Positions 1-64,000 of a DNA stretch of 64,000 nt are shown here, piece by piece. The position numbers were made by a program, and so were the translations under genes. Location: assembly GCF_036324505.1 (NCBI RefSeq), contig NC_086352.1, forward strand, positions 10,973,001 through 11,037,000, read 5' to 3'. The notes under the pieces are model-generated. The model was given only the letters and a program-made list of their open reading frames with translations, searched no databases and was not told the DNA's origin. How positions within the stretch are numbered: position 1 is the first letter of the stretch; each line of letters opens with the position of its first letter. The stretch is from Eleginops maclovinus (lineage: Eukaryota; Chordata; Actinopteri; Perciformes; Eleginopidae).

Positions 1-743
1 ATCAGAGCAGCAGGAAGCCCCTCGGTCAGGGACGCACCTTGCGCTACCTCGTTCATCTGAGGTAAGCTGGCTGCAGGGAAGCACGGTTAGAAACTAATTG
101 CGATTATTTTGACTGAGATTGTAACTGCGATGTGATAAGCAATATAAGAGGGAAGGGCTTTTTTTAAAAACATTATTCACATTTAATTGAAAAAATATTA
201 AAATAATGACATTTCTATTTTTTTTAAGTGGATTTAGACAACGTTTTTTTTTAACAATAACATTCCTGGACTTCTCTTCAACACCATAATACGTATGTCA
301 GGACGATATTTTCCAATGTGTTTAATTAAATCTGCACAGCTGTTTTTTAGTTGTTTTGGTAAAAATATTTTGTGTAAATATGTCTCTTAATTTGCTATGT
401 GATATTTTGTGCTTTTTGCAATTGGGATATTGTCCATATTGTGATTTCGAGAACATTTTTTTTAATTACACACCCTTAGTTGGCTCTCATTTCCTCTGTA
501 TCCCTCAGTAAAACTGGGACATAATGAATAGTGGTAATGTTTCTTTTTCCTCATCATCCTCTCCATCTTTCCTCTCCAATCCCGACCAGGTTCCAGAGTT
601 CCAAGTCTGGGAAGATCTACCTCCATAGGGACATCCGTCTGCTGTTTTCCAGGAAGTCCATGGAGGTGGACAGTGGAGCAGCCTACGAGCTCCAGTCCTC
701 CACAGAGTCCCCGATGGACCCACCTTTCTCCCCCCGCTGCTGA
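1..743 (+). CDS. atosa: atosa (FAM214A) 3' end, partial: last two coding exons
   Basis: Two spliced segments join in frame: bases 3-61, then 590-743. Exon one reads through GRTLRYLVHLR and stops after AG at 61 before a GTAAG donor. The acceptor AG at 588-589 supplies the last base of an Arg codon. The second exon then reads FQSSKSGKIYLHRDIRLLFS and ends in FSPRC with TGA at 741-743. From memory this matches the conserved C-terminus of vertebrate ATOSA/FAM214A (atos homologue), a nuclear protein implicated in transcriptional control. The rest of the gene lies upstream of the window. The neighbours arpp19 and myo5a match the human 15q21 order, which supports the call. The function of the C-terminal segment is not evident from the sequence. 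Confidence 0.85.
3..61 (+). CDS. atosa: atosa penultimate exon (5' end outside window)
   Basis: Open in the frame whose codons begin at base 3, reading QSSRKPLGQGRTLRYLVHLR. The donor GTAAGC follows at 62. The exon ends after two bases of an Arg codon. It continues upstream of the window, so its start is not known. Confidence 0.8.
590..743 (+). CDS. atosa: atosa last exon
   Basis: Begins after CCGACCAG with one base completing Arg. It then encodes 50 residues ending SPRC and a TGA. The Ser/Pro-rich end (TESPMDPPFSPRC) and the RLLFSRKSMEVDSGAAYEL core match what I recall of FAM214A family C-termini. Confidence 0.88.
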
Positions 744-3259
744 GGCCGGACACCCTCCCTCCTCCGGCGACCACCGAAGTTTTCAATCACACCTTGATGC
801 CAGCGATAGACTCTTCCGCAGCCCATGGCTAGACAAACGTCTCTAAAAGAGAAGCAATTTCAGGACTGCATTCAACAAGACTCACTTGGTATGTGCCCTA
901 AATCTCGAGTTTCCTCCCTTCTGTCACCCAGAACTGACAAGGGGGGAGGGGCTAAGAGTCTGGGGACTCGTCAGACATTGTTGAGACATTTGGTCAAAGG
1001 TTACGGTTATAGAGTGTTTTCAGATCCTGTTTCCCTGTTTAAGAAGGCCTTACCAGAAATGATAGGTCATTCTTTTCCCAGCTGTTGTGTGTATCCCCTC
1101 CAGCGTCTGGCAGGAGAGTAGAGACCAGTGATCGTCTACAGAAGACACTTGAATTACTTCACTCTGTTTACTCAAATCAAAATGTTAATTGGACCTGACA
1201 TGATGAAAAAATTCTCAATCATAATTAATTTGTTCCAAATGCAATACAAGGCCCTTTAATATTTAGTTTTGTATCCTTGATGATTATATGGAACTGAAAT
1301 TGAACTCTGCTTTGACCCTGTGATTCCTGAGCTCGCAGCAAAAGGAGTAAATATGGAGGAGTAAGCGGGTGGCGAATTGTGGTGCAACGCCATCCCCTCG
1401 TCCAAAAAAAACGAAACGCCATGGACCAGTGAATATGTTGAACAAGCAATCATCAAGATTCAACTGAAAGCATCACAGTTGAACATCAGAAGTGCACTGT
1501 GGATTTTTTTCCCCTCATTATAACTGGAAATAAGAACAGAAAATAGTAATATTCTAATACTTTTGTACTGTTACAGAACCACTTTATTGGAAGTGTTGCA
1601 ATAGAAAGAGTAACCTTAGTTTAGTGTTTACACATTCACTCTCAGTTTACTTACCATCAAATTATTTAATATTTAAATTAATATTTCAGTTACTACTTGT
1701 GACGTCTGTCATGCTAAGATGATGTAGTGCAAACTGTTTATCATAGTCTGTATTTTTGACATTAATATTCAAATCTGAAAAAAATATATCTATATATCTT
1801 CTAAAGCAATCTTTGAAGCTGTCTCTTGTTGTTATTTTCCCCCAATGTGTCTCCCCCCCCCTACATCTCCACACTCACACACTGTCACACACTGACTATG
1901 AAAAGAGGAAAACACACATGATTTTAGATGCTCTTTTTTTTATATCGTATATAGCAACCTCTAGACTTGTACATTTATGTAAAAAACTAAAGCATGACAC
2001 AGAAACGGACTGGTTTATCTACAGGTGGTTTTTTTTCAATTAGAAAGCACGGGTTACGGCATTGTGTTAAGGTTTGCTATTAAAATGTACACAAGAGGTA
2101 GGTAGACAAAAACTAAAGCAACCCATCTCACCAAAATGTACACAAAATCCCATGTTTATAGTTGAGATAGTTGACAAATCATAGGACTAAAAGATGAAAT
2201 GCCATGTTTGTCCAAGATATTACACCAAAGTGTGAGGAGAAAACACTTCTATTAGACAAAGCTGCATTACCACAACTATTTTTATTATATCCAGAGGAAT
2301 TAATATCCTCTATGTAGCACATCTCTGACACATTCCCTCTTTATTCAGGGAGGGGCTGTCAGAATGACTTCACACACTCATAAGACCACAGAAAGCAATC
2401 TAACAGCTGACTATAAGTGAGCTCTGCTGTTCGATTGGCACCCAAAGCTGCAAATTACAGTAGGTGGTGGTCAATTATTATAGTGTGCTCTGGCACTTAA
2501 ATGCACCTGATCAGCCTCAAACTGAGGGTCTTTCGTTGACCTGAAAGTGATTGCTTAATTCCACTGTAAGTAGTACATTATAGGAAGAGCAACCACATAT
2601 ACATACATTTTAAAAGTACAGCCATTTTAATTTGACCTATGACACCCATTTATAGACAACCGTAAATGCTAATTATATTCATCTTGCTCTATCACACAAC
2701 TTTTGGACAAAATGCCATAAAATGCATTTCTTATATTCCTTGTTTTTATAGATATCAAATGTCGATATGGCTATTAGGCAATTGTAAAGCCTAGATTTTA
2801 CTAAATCTTTCGAGTTTGCACCTCTCCTACACAATCTATGCTTTGTTCGGTTGTATATACTCAAGCAATTAGCTACGAAAGCCCTTAAAACAGTAGTTCA
2901 TTTACAACAGTTAAGTGAAGAAAAAACGATTGGTGTGGGAAAACACACAATCATAATCTGCACTGTTTCTTCAATGCAGTATTTATTTCCAGATTTGAGG
3001 ATTAAATCTGGATTTGTGTAACAGCACAGGGGACAAACAGCTGACGATGTGTGTTATGCAATGTCAATCTGATCCCAGCACTGTGGTGTGCACGCCGGGA
3101 GTGCCCAAACGTGGCCGCGCATGGTGTCTCCGCATGTGTGACGTAGTATTTTTTTGCGGGAGTGCGCTTGCCAGACAGGACTCGTATGGAAAGTCAGAGC
3201 AGAGGATTTGGTGATCACTTGTTCAACTAGTGTGTGTGTGAGATCACTATAAGACAGAC
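744..3259. other. atosa 3'UTR, intergenic spacer and arpp19 promoter region
   Basis: No coding exon could be supported. The atosa 3'UTR begins at 744. A possible poly(A) hexamer ATTAAA lies at 2079-2084, but no convincing downstream GU-rich element was seen. Bases 1560-2900 are AT-rich and unremarkable, with a C9 run near 1854. Bases 3090-3260 are richer in CpG and include a CRE-like TGACGTA at 3139-3145, so the arpp19 promoter and 5'UTR probably lie there. No TATA box was recognised. Confidence 0.45.
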
Positions 3260-3316
3260 ATGTCGGGGGATAACGAAGAAGCACAGACGGTCGAGGAGAC
3301 ATCGGTGGAAGAGAAG
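3260..3316 (+). CDS. arpp19: arpp19 coding exon 1
   Basis: The ATG lies in the context AGACAGACATGTCGG. Nineteen codons run to GAGAAG before donor GTAATA. This divergent acidic N-terminus is the least conserved part of the family. Confidence 0.85.
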
Positions 3317-5771
3317 GTAATAGGCTGCTTGTTAGCATTTTAGCACCGCTGACTTTGTTGCAGCTAACGCTTTAGCTTTTTCACCTCCGCGCTCGTTAGT
3401 GTTGACATTTTCCCCGAGGCCAGCTACTAAGCCCTGTGTAGACTAGTTAATTTTATCTGTCAAACATGATAACAACATTTAGTTAGCCTGTTGTTTTGGC
3501 TGCTTATACGTGGAGTGTTTCGGATGGTTAGTGTGAATGTCAGCGGTACCGTTAGCTAATGCTAGCAGATCGCTATTCGCCAGGCTAACTGTCCTGACAT
3601 TCACACTGAAAATTGGTAGCTCAGATGCTAACGTTAGCCTAGCTAAAGACTTGCTGTCTTCAAGATTCAAGGGTGTTATAGTCATATGCACAATAGTACC
3701 AGTGTAGTTATGGCAAAGAAAATCGTCCCAGGCTCTCTCAACAATGCAATACAAATGTATAAAAGACGTAAACTATAAAACAGTAAAATATAGTACAAGA
3801 GAATGTCTCAAGTGAGCAATGTGCAGGTAAATGCTTAAGAAGTGAACTATAAGATGAGCTAAAACCACAATGAAATATTGTAAAGTGGAATAAATACTGG
3901 TTATTGTATATAATAGATATGTTAAATGCAAACAGATTAAGCCTAGTTGCAGTAACCTTATCTTCTATTCCGCTTTATATACTGAGTTCATGGCACTGCT
4001 AGCTTGCTACCTAGCTAATCTTCCCAGCTGTCAACGAACAGCAAACTGAGTGTTATTTTGCTGCAGATTTAGCGGTTCATCCCAACCGGGGGTCCAACCC
4101 ACTCAGTCCTGTTAGATCTACAGTGTCTACTCTGCACAGGTGGAAGAAGTATTCAGATTAATTGCTTAAGTAACAGTAGCATTACTGCAGTGTACAAATA
4201 AATTCAAAATGATACTTAGGTAAAAAAGTGTTATCTTAAAAATATACTTTAAGTACCAAAAGAAAAAGTAAACACCATATATATACATATACATTATTGT
4301 ACTTAACTAATATCTAAAAAGGCTTAATTTTTATTGAATGAATGCATTTGGTAAAAGTGGGCTTCATTTCAGATACTCTATTTACTGTTGTTTTTACTGA
4401 GTAGCTTAACTTATAATAAATGATAATGTATTAGTTTTTATTAAACATTAGTATTTTTTCCAATATGAGCAAAGTAACAAACTGTCGTGTAATGTAGTGA
4501 AGTAAAGTTTTGCCTACAAAAGTAGTTGAGTAAAAGTGTAAGTAGCATAATGCAAAAATACTGAAGTAAAGTACAAGTACCTGAATTATTTGGGGTCAAT
4601 GTACTTAGTTACATTCCACCACTGCTACTTTGTAAGGCTGCTGGCGAGAATGCACTTGCCATTCTGGCTCTTATCCCGAAATGTATAAATGAATGTTTAT
4701 TTACATTAGTAGTCAAAGGTCTTAACATGGAGAGTGAGATTATGTCTGAACCGCCGGGCTCTCAGCTGACACAAGTTCAGTGGGAGCCTGGAGGTACTCA
4801 GTGAATGTACTCTCTTGTTGTGCTGCACGTGTGCTTTTTTATTCATAGCAAAGCTTTACACTCATAATTTAATGCATATTGCTTCTGCTTGTTACCAGGA
4901 TGTCCAGGACAAGGTGATCAGTCCTGAGAAGTCAGAGGAGGCTAAGCTGAAGTCCAGATACCCAAATTTGGGAAATAAACCCGGTGGATCTGACTTGCTT
5001 CGTAAGCGCCTCCAGAAGGGGGTGAGTTATAGCTGGTGTTTCTCTGCAACACATTCAGAGTTCAGTTACTGTAGGCACAGTCTCTTCACATACTGTCATT
5101 TCTTTCTTAGTCTCATTGTATTTATCACACAGTTGCCAGTTTTCTCATACCTAAACTTATGCTGTTGGACAAATTGATATGAACTCGAGGTTCCCTTTCT
5201 AGCGTTTTTCAGAGGATACTATATGCATCAATAATATAACAATTAAAAATATATATATCTAAGAACCTGGATAATCTAATCTGCTGTGTTTGGGATATTT
5301 TGGTCGCAAACCGCTTATAAAAACGTGAAAAATTTGAGGACACAAATAAAAGTAAACCGTCTTATATGGCAGACACAACACCAAAACAAGATGCACATAT
5401 AATGAGGAGAGAACAAGAGAAAAGAACACATTTGGTGTTGGCTTTCTCTAGCTTGTTGGGCTGGACAGGAAGAGGCCATTTTTGGCCTTTGTTTTCTTTG
5501 TTAAATGTTGCACACTGAAGATACAATTATATATACAAAGCATATTGTCTTCCTCTTTCTTGGATCAAACTGTAACATTTGTTATCTTGTGTCTCTACAG
5601 CAAAAGTACTTTGACTCTGGCGACTACAACATGGCTAAAGCCAAGATCAAGAACAAGCAGTTGCCGACAGCTGCTCCAGAGAAGACGGAGATCACAGGGG
5701 ACCACATCCCCACCCCCCAGGACCTGCCCCAGAGGAAACCCTCTCTTGTGGCCAGTAAACTGGCAGGCTGA
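3260..5771 (+). CDS. arpp19: arpp19, cAMP-regulated phosphoprotein 19 (endosulfine family), 3 coding exons
   Basis: Joined exons 3260-3316, 4899-5021 and 5601-5771 encode 116 residues (human ARPP19 is about 112). All junctions are phase 0 with GT-AG borders. The start gives [19 protein letters not shown]. The family core [14 protein letters not shown] follows, with the Greatwall/MASTL target Ser at residue 66 in FDSGDY. The C-terminus [12 protein letters not shown] carries the PKA site Ser108. Known role: once phosphorylated by Greatwall, ARPP19/ENSA inhibits PP2A-B55 and permits mitotic entry and oocyte maturation; PKA phosphorylation links it to cAMP signalling. The N-terminus and the genomic neighbours favour arpp19 over its paralogue ensa. 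It is acidic and Lys-rich, with no signal peptide or membrane segment, so cytosolic/nuclear action is expected. Confidence 0.93.
3660..3775. repeat. probable degraded fish retroposon fragment
   Basis: The stretch starting CAAGATTCAAGGGTGTTATA and ending CAATACAAATGTATAAAAG resembles, from memory, a dispersed fish repeat found next to many genes. No target-site duplication was identified, and family assignment would need a repeat library search. Confidence 0.3.
4135..4624. mobile_element. hAT-type non-autonomous element (MITE), 490 bp
   Basis: The ends CACAGGTGGAAGAAGTA and, reverse-complemented, CAGTGGTGGAATGTAACTAA form imperfect terminal inverted repeats. The flanks are an 8-bp direct repeat with one mismatch: CTACTCTG at 4127-4134 and CTACTTTG at 4625-4632. 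Internal sequence is AT-rich with repeated AAGTA/TACTT motifs, typical of an abundant fish hAT MITE family. There is no ORF, so it depends on a transposase supplied elsewhere. Confidence 0.75.
4899..5021 (+). CDS. arpp19: arpp19 coding exon 2
   Basis: Acceptor TTACCAG precedes the exon and donor GTGAGT follows it. It encodes 41 residues, including the conserved [16 protein letters not shown] and [13 protein letters not shown]. Confidence 0.93.
5022..5600 (+). other. arpp19: arpp19 intron 2
   Basis: Intron of 579 bp with a GTGAGT donor and a CTACAG acceptor. It is AT-rich and no embedded element was recognised. Confidence 0.8.
5601..5771 (+). CDS. arpp19: arpp19 coding exon 3
   Basis: Acceptor CTCTACAG precedes the exon. 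It encodes [15 protein letters not shown], the Greatwall motif, through the PKA motif and the KLAG terminus, with TGA at 5769-5771. A family-wide block, [20 protein letters not shown], is present. Confidence 0.95.
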   Translation, partial: QKYFDSGDYNMAKAKIKNKQLPTAAPEKTEITGDHIPTPQDLPQRKPSLVASKLAG

Positions 5772-6435
5772 TGCACACACAGCCCCTGCAGCACCTCCCA
5801 GCCCTAACCCTCTCCACTCCAGTCTCAGAGCTGTAACATTTACCTTTCCCAGCCCTCCCACTACCTGACCCCTGCCTCTGCACCCTCCCCACCCAACAGA
5901 CCCACACCAAGCACCCAACGAACTGGATATCTGAAATCTTGTTTATTTTTATGTCCTTCCCACCTGAATTTGCCTCCTCTCCTTGTTGTTCTCCCCTTGA
6001 TTATCCTCTAAACTTCTGTCATTATCTTTTTACTTTTCCATGTTGCTTTTTATTTCCTCTCAACTTCAATGTCAGATACACTGCAAAACTGGACATCTAA
6101 ATGTGAGTGTGAAAAGTGAAGTGTGACACCTCTGAGGATGATACCACGCTATTTACTGGCTGAAGAGGGGGTCGAGCAGAGGAAGTTGCGCCCTTTATGG
6201 TTTGAGGGCTTTAGCATGGTCTTCAGGATCCCTCTGTTTGGAAGTGTGTGTATATAAATATATATATATATTTTCTTTGGTTTGGCACAGAGGCAGATGT
6301 CGGCCGTTAAGATCATTTTACATCGGATTTGTATTATTCACTATATGTCCTTATTCTTCATTATGCTTGTGATTTACTGAAAGTAGTAATCTTGAGGCCA
6401 AGCTCAGTTTTGTTAACACTTTGATTGTGAACCAT

Positions 6436-6486
6436 GGGAGGAATGTACATTTCCCCTCTGTGGGACGAATAAAGGTATTCTGATTC
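6436..6486 (+). repeat. retroposon-like 3' tail with AATAAAG
   Basis: The pattern CATTTCCCCTCTGTGGGACG followed by AATAAAGGTATTCTGATTCT resembles the 3' tail shared by many fish LINE/SINE-type insertions. It contains the proximal poly(A) hexamer of the arpp19 3'UTR. Confidence 0.45.
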
Positions 6487-7204
6487 TGAGGAAGCTGTAC
6501 GAAAGGACCGCAGAGCGACGGCCGGAGTGTTATATGGAACTGCATGTGTGCGCAGGGCTCCCAACGGCGAAACGCACTGACCTCCATTTTTGTTTCATTA
6601 AGGTGCACTGAACCCAGACAGGAAAAGCTCAGGTGCAGCATACAAGCACCGGGTGGCATGTTAATGATGCTATAAACACATCTTGAAAATTTGGAGAGGA
6701 GACACTGCTTCAGGTTGAACTGCAATGGTGAAAATGTGCACAGTTTTTATGAGGTGCCATCCATTTCAGCGTCGAATGAAGACGGTTTTTCCTCAGGTCA
6801 AAGTTTCTGTTTACAAGTTGTCATATTTGGGAAACTATCATTCTAGAAGACAAGTTTATGGGACCTAAAAGCAACATTTCTGTCAGTAGGGACCAGTCTT
6901 TGGGTCCTGTTTGCTGTGCGAGCTAAATCTACCATAAACAAATGTACTGGGGGCAGCTCAAGGCATTAGGAACAAATATTGAAATTAAAAGTGTTCAGAT
7001 TTGAAAAAAACGACTTCTATATACATAAGTCAAAGGAGTGTTATATTGTAAAATGTCCCTGGAACTGTTCAGTGCTTTTCCAGGGTCCTTACTGACTGGA
7101 TGAAGTTTACCTGTGATGAGGTGAATCAAAGCTAGCACAACATCCGTCTGAGCTGTGCATGTGTATGGCTGCCCTGCTGTCACTTTGTGCCATTTTGTTT
7201 TGTA

Positions 7205-7210
7205 AATAAA
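7205..7210 (+). terminator. arpp19: arpp19 distal poly(A) signal
   Basis: A canonical AATAAA hexamer with a GU-rich downstream element about 20-45 nt on. It is the last good signal before the spacer to myo5a. Confidence 0.75.
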
Positions 7211-7922
7211 ATAGTTTTGCACAAATTTAATTTCTGGGTGTGTCTTTTGTGTTTACTTTCTTATGTTAAGGATGGGTTCTATGTTTATGATGCTTTACAT
7301 TTTCTAGTCAATGTGTATTTGAACACAAATGGTTTTAAATATACAATTGTATACATTTAATAATGGATTTTTTATTTACCAAAATTAATTTGGATAAGGA
7401 AAGCAGTACCTGTTGTTCTTCACATGTTTTCAGATAAACGTAAGAACCAATGTTCCAGCTACTGCAGCTAAAAACCTTTCTTTGTTAAACATTTTTAGAT
7501 AATTGGCTCTTTTGCTTAATCTTTTTCTAAAACATTACTGAGTGAAAGATGTAACTCAATTAATACATCTGGCAGACAACTTCCGCTTATACTGCTATCC
7601 CAGTGTATACTGTACACATATTGATTAAAATTGAGAAAAACATTCATGTTTTTAGGATATAATGATTATATTCTTAATAAAATTGAAATAATAAAGGTTG
7701 TGCAGAGTTTCCCACCAAGATATTATTCCCAAAGAACTAAATGTGGTCCTCGGGGAGAAGACAATTAAATGTGTCACAAATAGATGGTTAAAACCTGAAC
7801 CTTCATAATACAATTTCTGGATTTTAAAAATGGTTGGGGATGGAACAAATCAAATTATGCTATGTGGCTTCAACTATTAAGGTTAGTCCTACTTTTTCCT
7901 ACAAATTATATGGAGTTTGCAG

Positions 7923-8434
<512 letters not shown>

Positions 8435-8463
8435 TTTTTTGTTTGTGTATTTCCCTCATGCAT

Positions 8464-8477
8464 CCACCAGGGGGCGC
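8464..8477 (+). promoter_or_regulatory. CTCF-like binding motif
   Basis: CCACCAGGGGGCGC is an essentially perfect match to the vertebrate CTCF core motif. It lies between arpp19 and myo5a, about 290 bp upstream of the myo5a ATG. Occupancy is inferred from the motif only. Confidence 0.6.
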
Positions 8478-8753
8478 AGTTCTCCACGCGGCCGCAGCCC
8501 TCTGCTTTTGGCTGAATCATTTCATCCTGATCGTACCCAGAATGCAAAGTGAGACACCGAAACCTCAGCAGCCCTGAACGCTTTGCAGGTTATCATGGTG
8601 ATAACACACACATCTTCCCTGGCCTGAGCCCCTGCTGCAGCAACAAAGGATTTGTATTGCTTCATGAAAACACACACCGAGTCCCATGCAGTGCGGATCC
8701 CCGCCGCCGGAGTGTTAGCCCAGATTGGAGGAAGGACATAGCGTGTGACCGCC

Positions 8754-62315
<53,562 letters not shown>

Positions 62316-64000
62316 ACCACACGGCCCCACAGGAGGGCGGAGAATTTGATGTAGTGGCCACATGACACTCACTAGAACCACAAAGACTTTCTACTACACA
62401 ATCTTCAAAAGAGATATAAATAAAGAAAAAACACTCAAAAATAAACACTATTTGAGCAGTTATGTGTAATAATGACCTGAAAAGCTTCTAATTCAAAACA
62501 CGGTTTCCAGTAAAGAGTCGCTGGTCTGAATCTGGATACTGACTCATAAAATTAAACCCTGAACCACAACCACATTCTGAACTTTATGACATGCATCTGT
62601 ACAAAACATACATCCTCTGAACGTACACATGCACGCCTACACTTCTGTGTCACAAAGCGCACAGATACACTCGCTGGTCTAAATGTCATCCATCCACTGC
62701 TTGTAAAAACGCTCGCCTCTTAGAGAAGCCACAGGGCCGGATCAATGCCTCCAGTGCTCGCGCTCCATCGTGTCCGTTTTAGTGGACCCCAGCTTCCAAC
62801 TCTGTGTGTAAACTCGCTGTAAGATCTCGTCATCGTGTCGTTCTCCGGAGAGAATGTAACATATCGAAGGTGTAGAGTCCTCAGAAAGAGAAATAACTTG
62901 ATGAGGTTGATATGTCGGGTCTCAAAGTGAATTTTGATTCCACCTAGTGAGTGATAGCCATGCTAAAGTTAGCGCTCTCCACCCCCATGTTGAGGTAACC
63001 TGGACCGGGGATTCCTCTCTGAACATCGTCTGTACCATATTATTTATACATATATAAATATGAATAATATATATATCATGTATTTTATTTATTGCATTTA
63101 CTCCGTCCCCACCCTCCCTTTTTTAGATTAGAAGCTTTCTCCTCTGATATATGAAGGATAGGATCATGATTTCCCAGGATAAACAGCGCTGTAAGGACGG
63201 ATTTTGCTCCATTGTAGGATATTTATGTCTATCAGGTAAATGATGTAGTGTAGTTTAAGTAGTGCGAGCAGAGATGATTATTTCTTAGGTGAAGTCTTAA
63301 CTTAGAGATGTGGCTTTACCGTGTTTATCATGCATTTCCTGCAGATGAGTCGCAGCGCGGGTTTTAACTGAGGAGCGATTTAGAAAGTTGAAGGTTTGAC
63401 AAGGGTTTAACATGCTGCAATCTGTGCTGTTTACAGCTGTGACCAGAGCTCAAAGAAAACACTGGCACAAAGATATGAAGTCACACACACACACACACAC
63501 ACACTCTGCTTTCTGCTGTATCACCGGGGGATTGTTTGCACTGTGAGCGTGTTACTCTCCCTTCTCATCTTCTCTGGTCAAAGCCTGTTTTTTTTTATCA
63601 TCAATGTGGAACTATTTATTTCAGTATTATCATTTTCTTTAGTATCAAAGTTATGTATGTCGTGAAGCAGCCATGTATCACTGAGCAGAAAGGACACAAA
63701 ATCTCTCTCTGAAGTTGGTTTTTGGGAAGCTTTTCTTGAATATATATATGTTTTATTCCCACAAAAAACTGCAGCTTTGGGTCCAATTTCTCTCTCCTGT
63801 TTTCATTTATGTCCATCCTATGCCTTCCTGTTCAGCGGCCAACACAACACAACATAGGCCTTTATTACCAAAAAACAACAGAATATGTGCAACTGTTTTC
63901 CATTTCAATTGCACTGCAGGGTTAAATGAAGGTTTACTGAAAAAAGATATTTTATTCTTTTTTTAAATATGTTTCAGTCACATTTGCTACAGTCAGTATG
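62316..64000 (+). other. myo5a: myo5a 3'UTR (continues past the window)
   Basis: Proximal AATAAA signals lie at 62419-62424 and 62440-62445, about 105-130 nt after the stop. The sequence then remains AT-rich with a short (CA)11 at 63482-63503 and no new gene. Mammalian MYO5A has a very long 3'UTR, so distal polyadenylation beyond the window is likely. Which signal is used cannot be told from sequence. Confidence 0.6.

Larger units (their letters stand above)
3317..4898 (+). other. arpp19: arpp19 intron 1
   Basis: Intron of 1.58 kb. It contains a 14-bp inverted repeat (3530-3543 with 3594-3607), a probable retroposon-tail fragment near 3660-3775 and a complete hAT-type MITE at 4135-4624. No coding potential was seen. 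Confidence 0.7.
5772..7232 (+). other. arpp19: arpp19 3'UTR
   Basis: The long 3'UTR follows the TGA. It begins C-rich (5772-5910) and becomes AT-rich. Two AATAAA signals are visible, at 6468-6473 and 7205-7210. The second is followed by a GT-rich stretch (GGGTGTGTCTTTTGTG) and is the best candidate for the main 3' end. The exact cleavage site is inferred. Confidence 0.7.

Overview
This window is vertebrate nuclear DNA, almost certainly from a ray-finned (teleost, probably percomorph) fish. The evidence is a set of intron-rich vertebrate genes in conserved order, Tc1/mariner elements of the Sleeping Beauty type, tRNA-derived SINEs, hAT-like and TTAA-flanked MITEs, and many very long (TG)n/(CA)n microsatellites. 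Nothing here is bacterial: there are no operons, CRISPR arrays or rRNA genes, and I saw no stand-alone tRNA gene.

Three protein-coding genes lie head to tail on the + strand. (1) Bases 1-743 hold the last two coding exons of atosa (formerly FAM214A). (2) Bases 3260-5771 hold the complete three-exon arpp19, a small PP2A-B55 inhibitor, with its 3'UTR running to about 7.2 kb. (3) Bases 8754-62315 hold the complete myo5a gene (possibly the myo5aa paralogue), which encodes myosin Va. The order FAM214A-ARPP19-MYO5A matches human chromosome 15q21 as I recall it.

I traced 42 coding exons of myo5a by hand from homology, reading frame and splice sites. They give about 1,868 codons: motor domain (exons 1-18), six IQ motifs (exons 19-21), coiled-coil stalk (exons 21-34) and globular cargo-binding (DIL) tail (about exons 35-42). 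The three exons known to be alternatively spliced in mammals are recognisable: the 9-nt exon B, the 81-nt exon D and a 66-nt version of exon F, the melanophilin-binding exon. A phase-compatible 57-nt open segment between exons C and D (55417-55473) is a candidate cassette exon I do not know from mammals.

The introns hold a full-length Tc1 element with an uninterrupted transposase ORF and D-D-E triad (22818-24467), a second nearly intact Tc1 broken by one nonsense codon (50582-52186), an older Tc1 relic (about 20668-21166), two SINEs, several MITEs and long dinucleotide repeats. Several repeats sit on or beside splice sites. The most interesting arrangement is around exon F, which is bracketed by an upstream (CA)n and a downstream (TG)n tract that could pair in the pre-mRNA. 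Exon 15 carries an apparent one-base insertion relative to the family that a downstream AG could bypass. Exon 14 appears to use a GC donor. All exon boundaries and protein lengths are inferred by eye; no alignment or RNA data were available.
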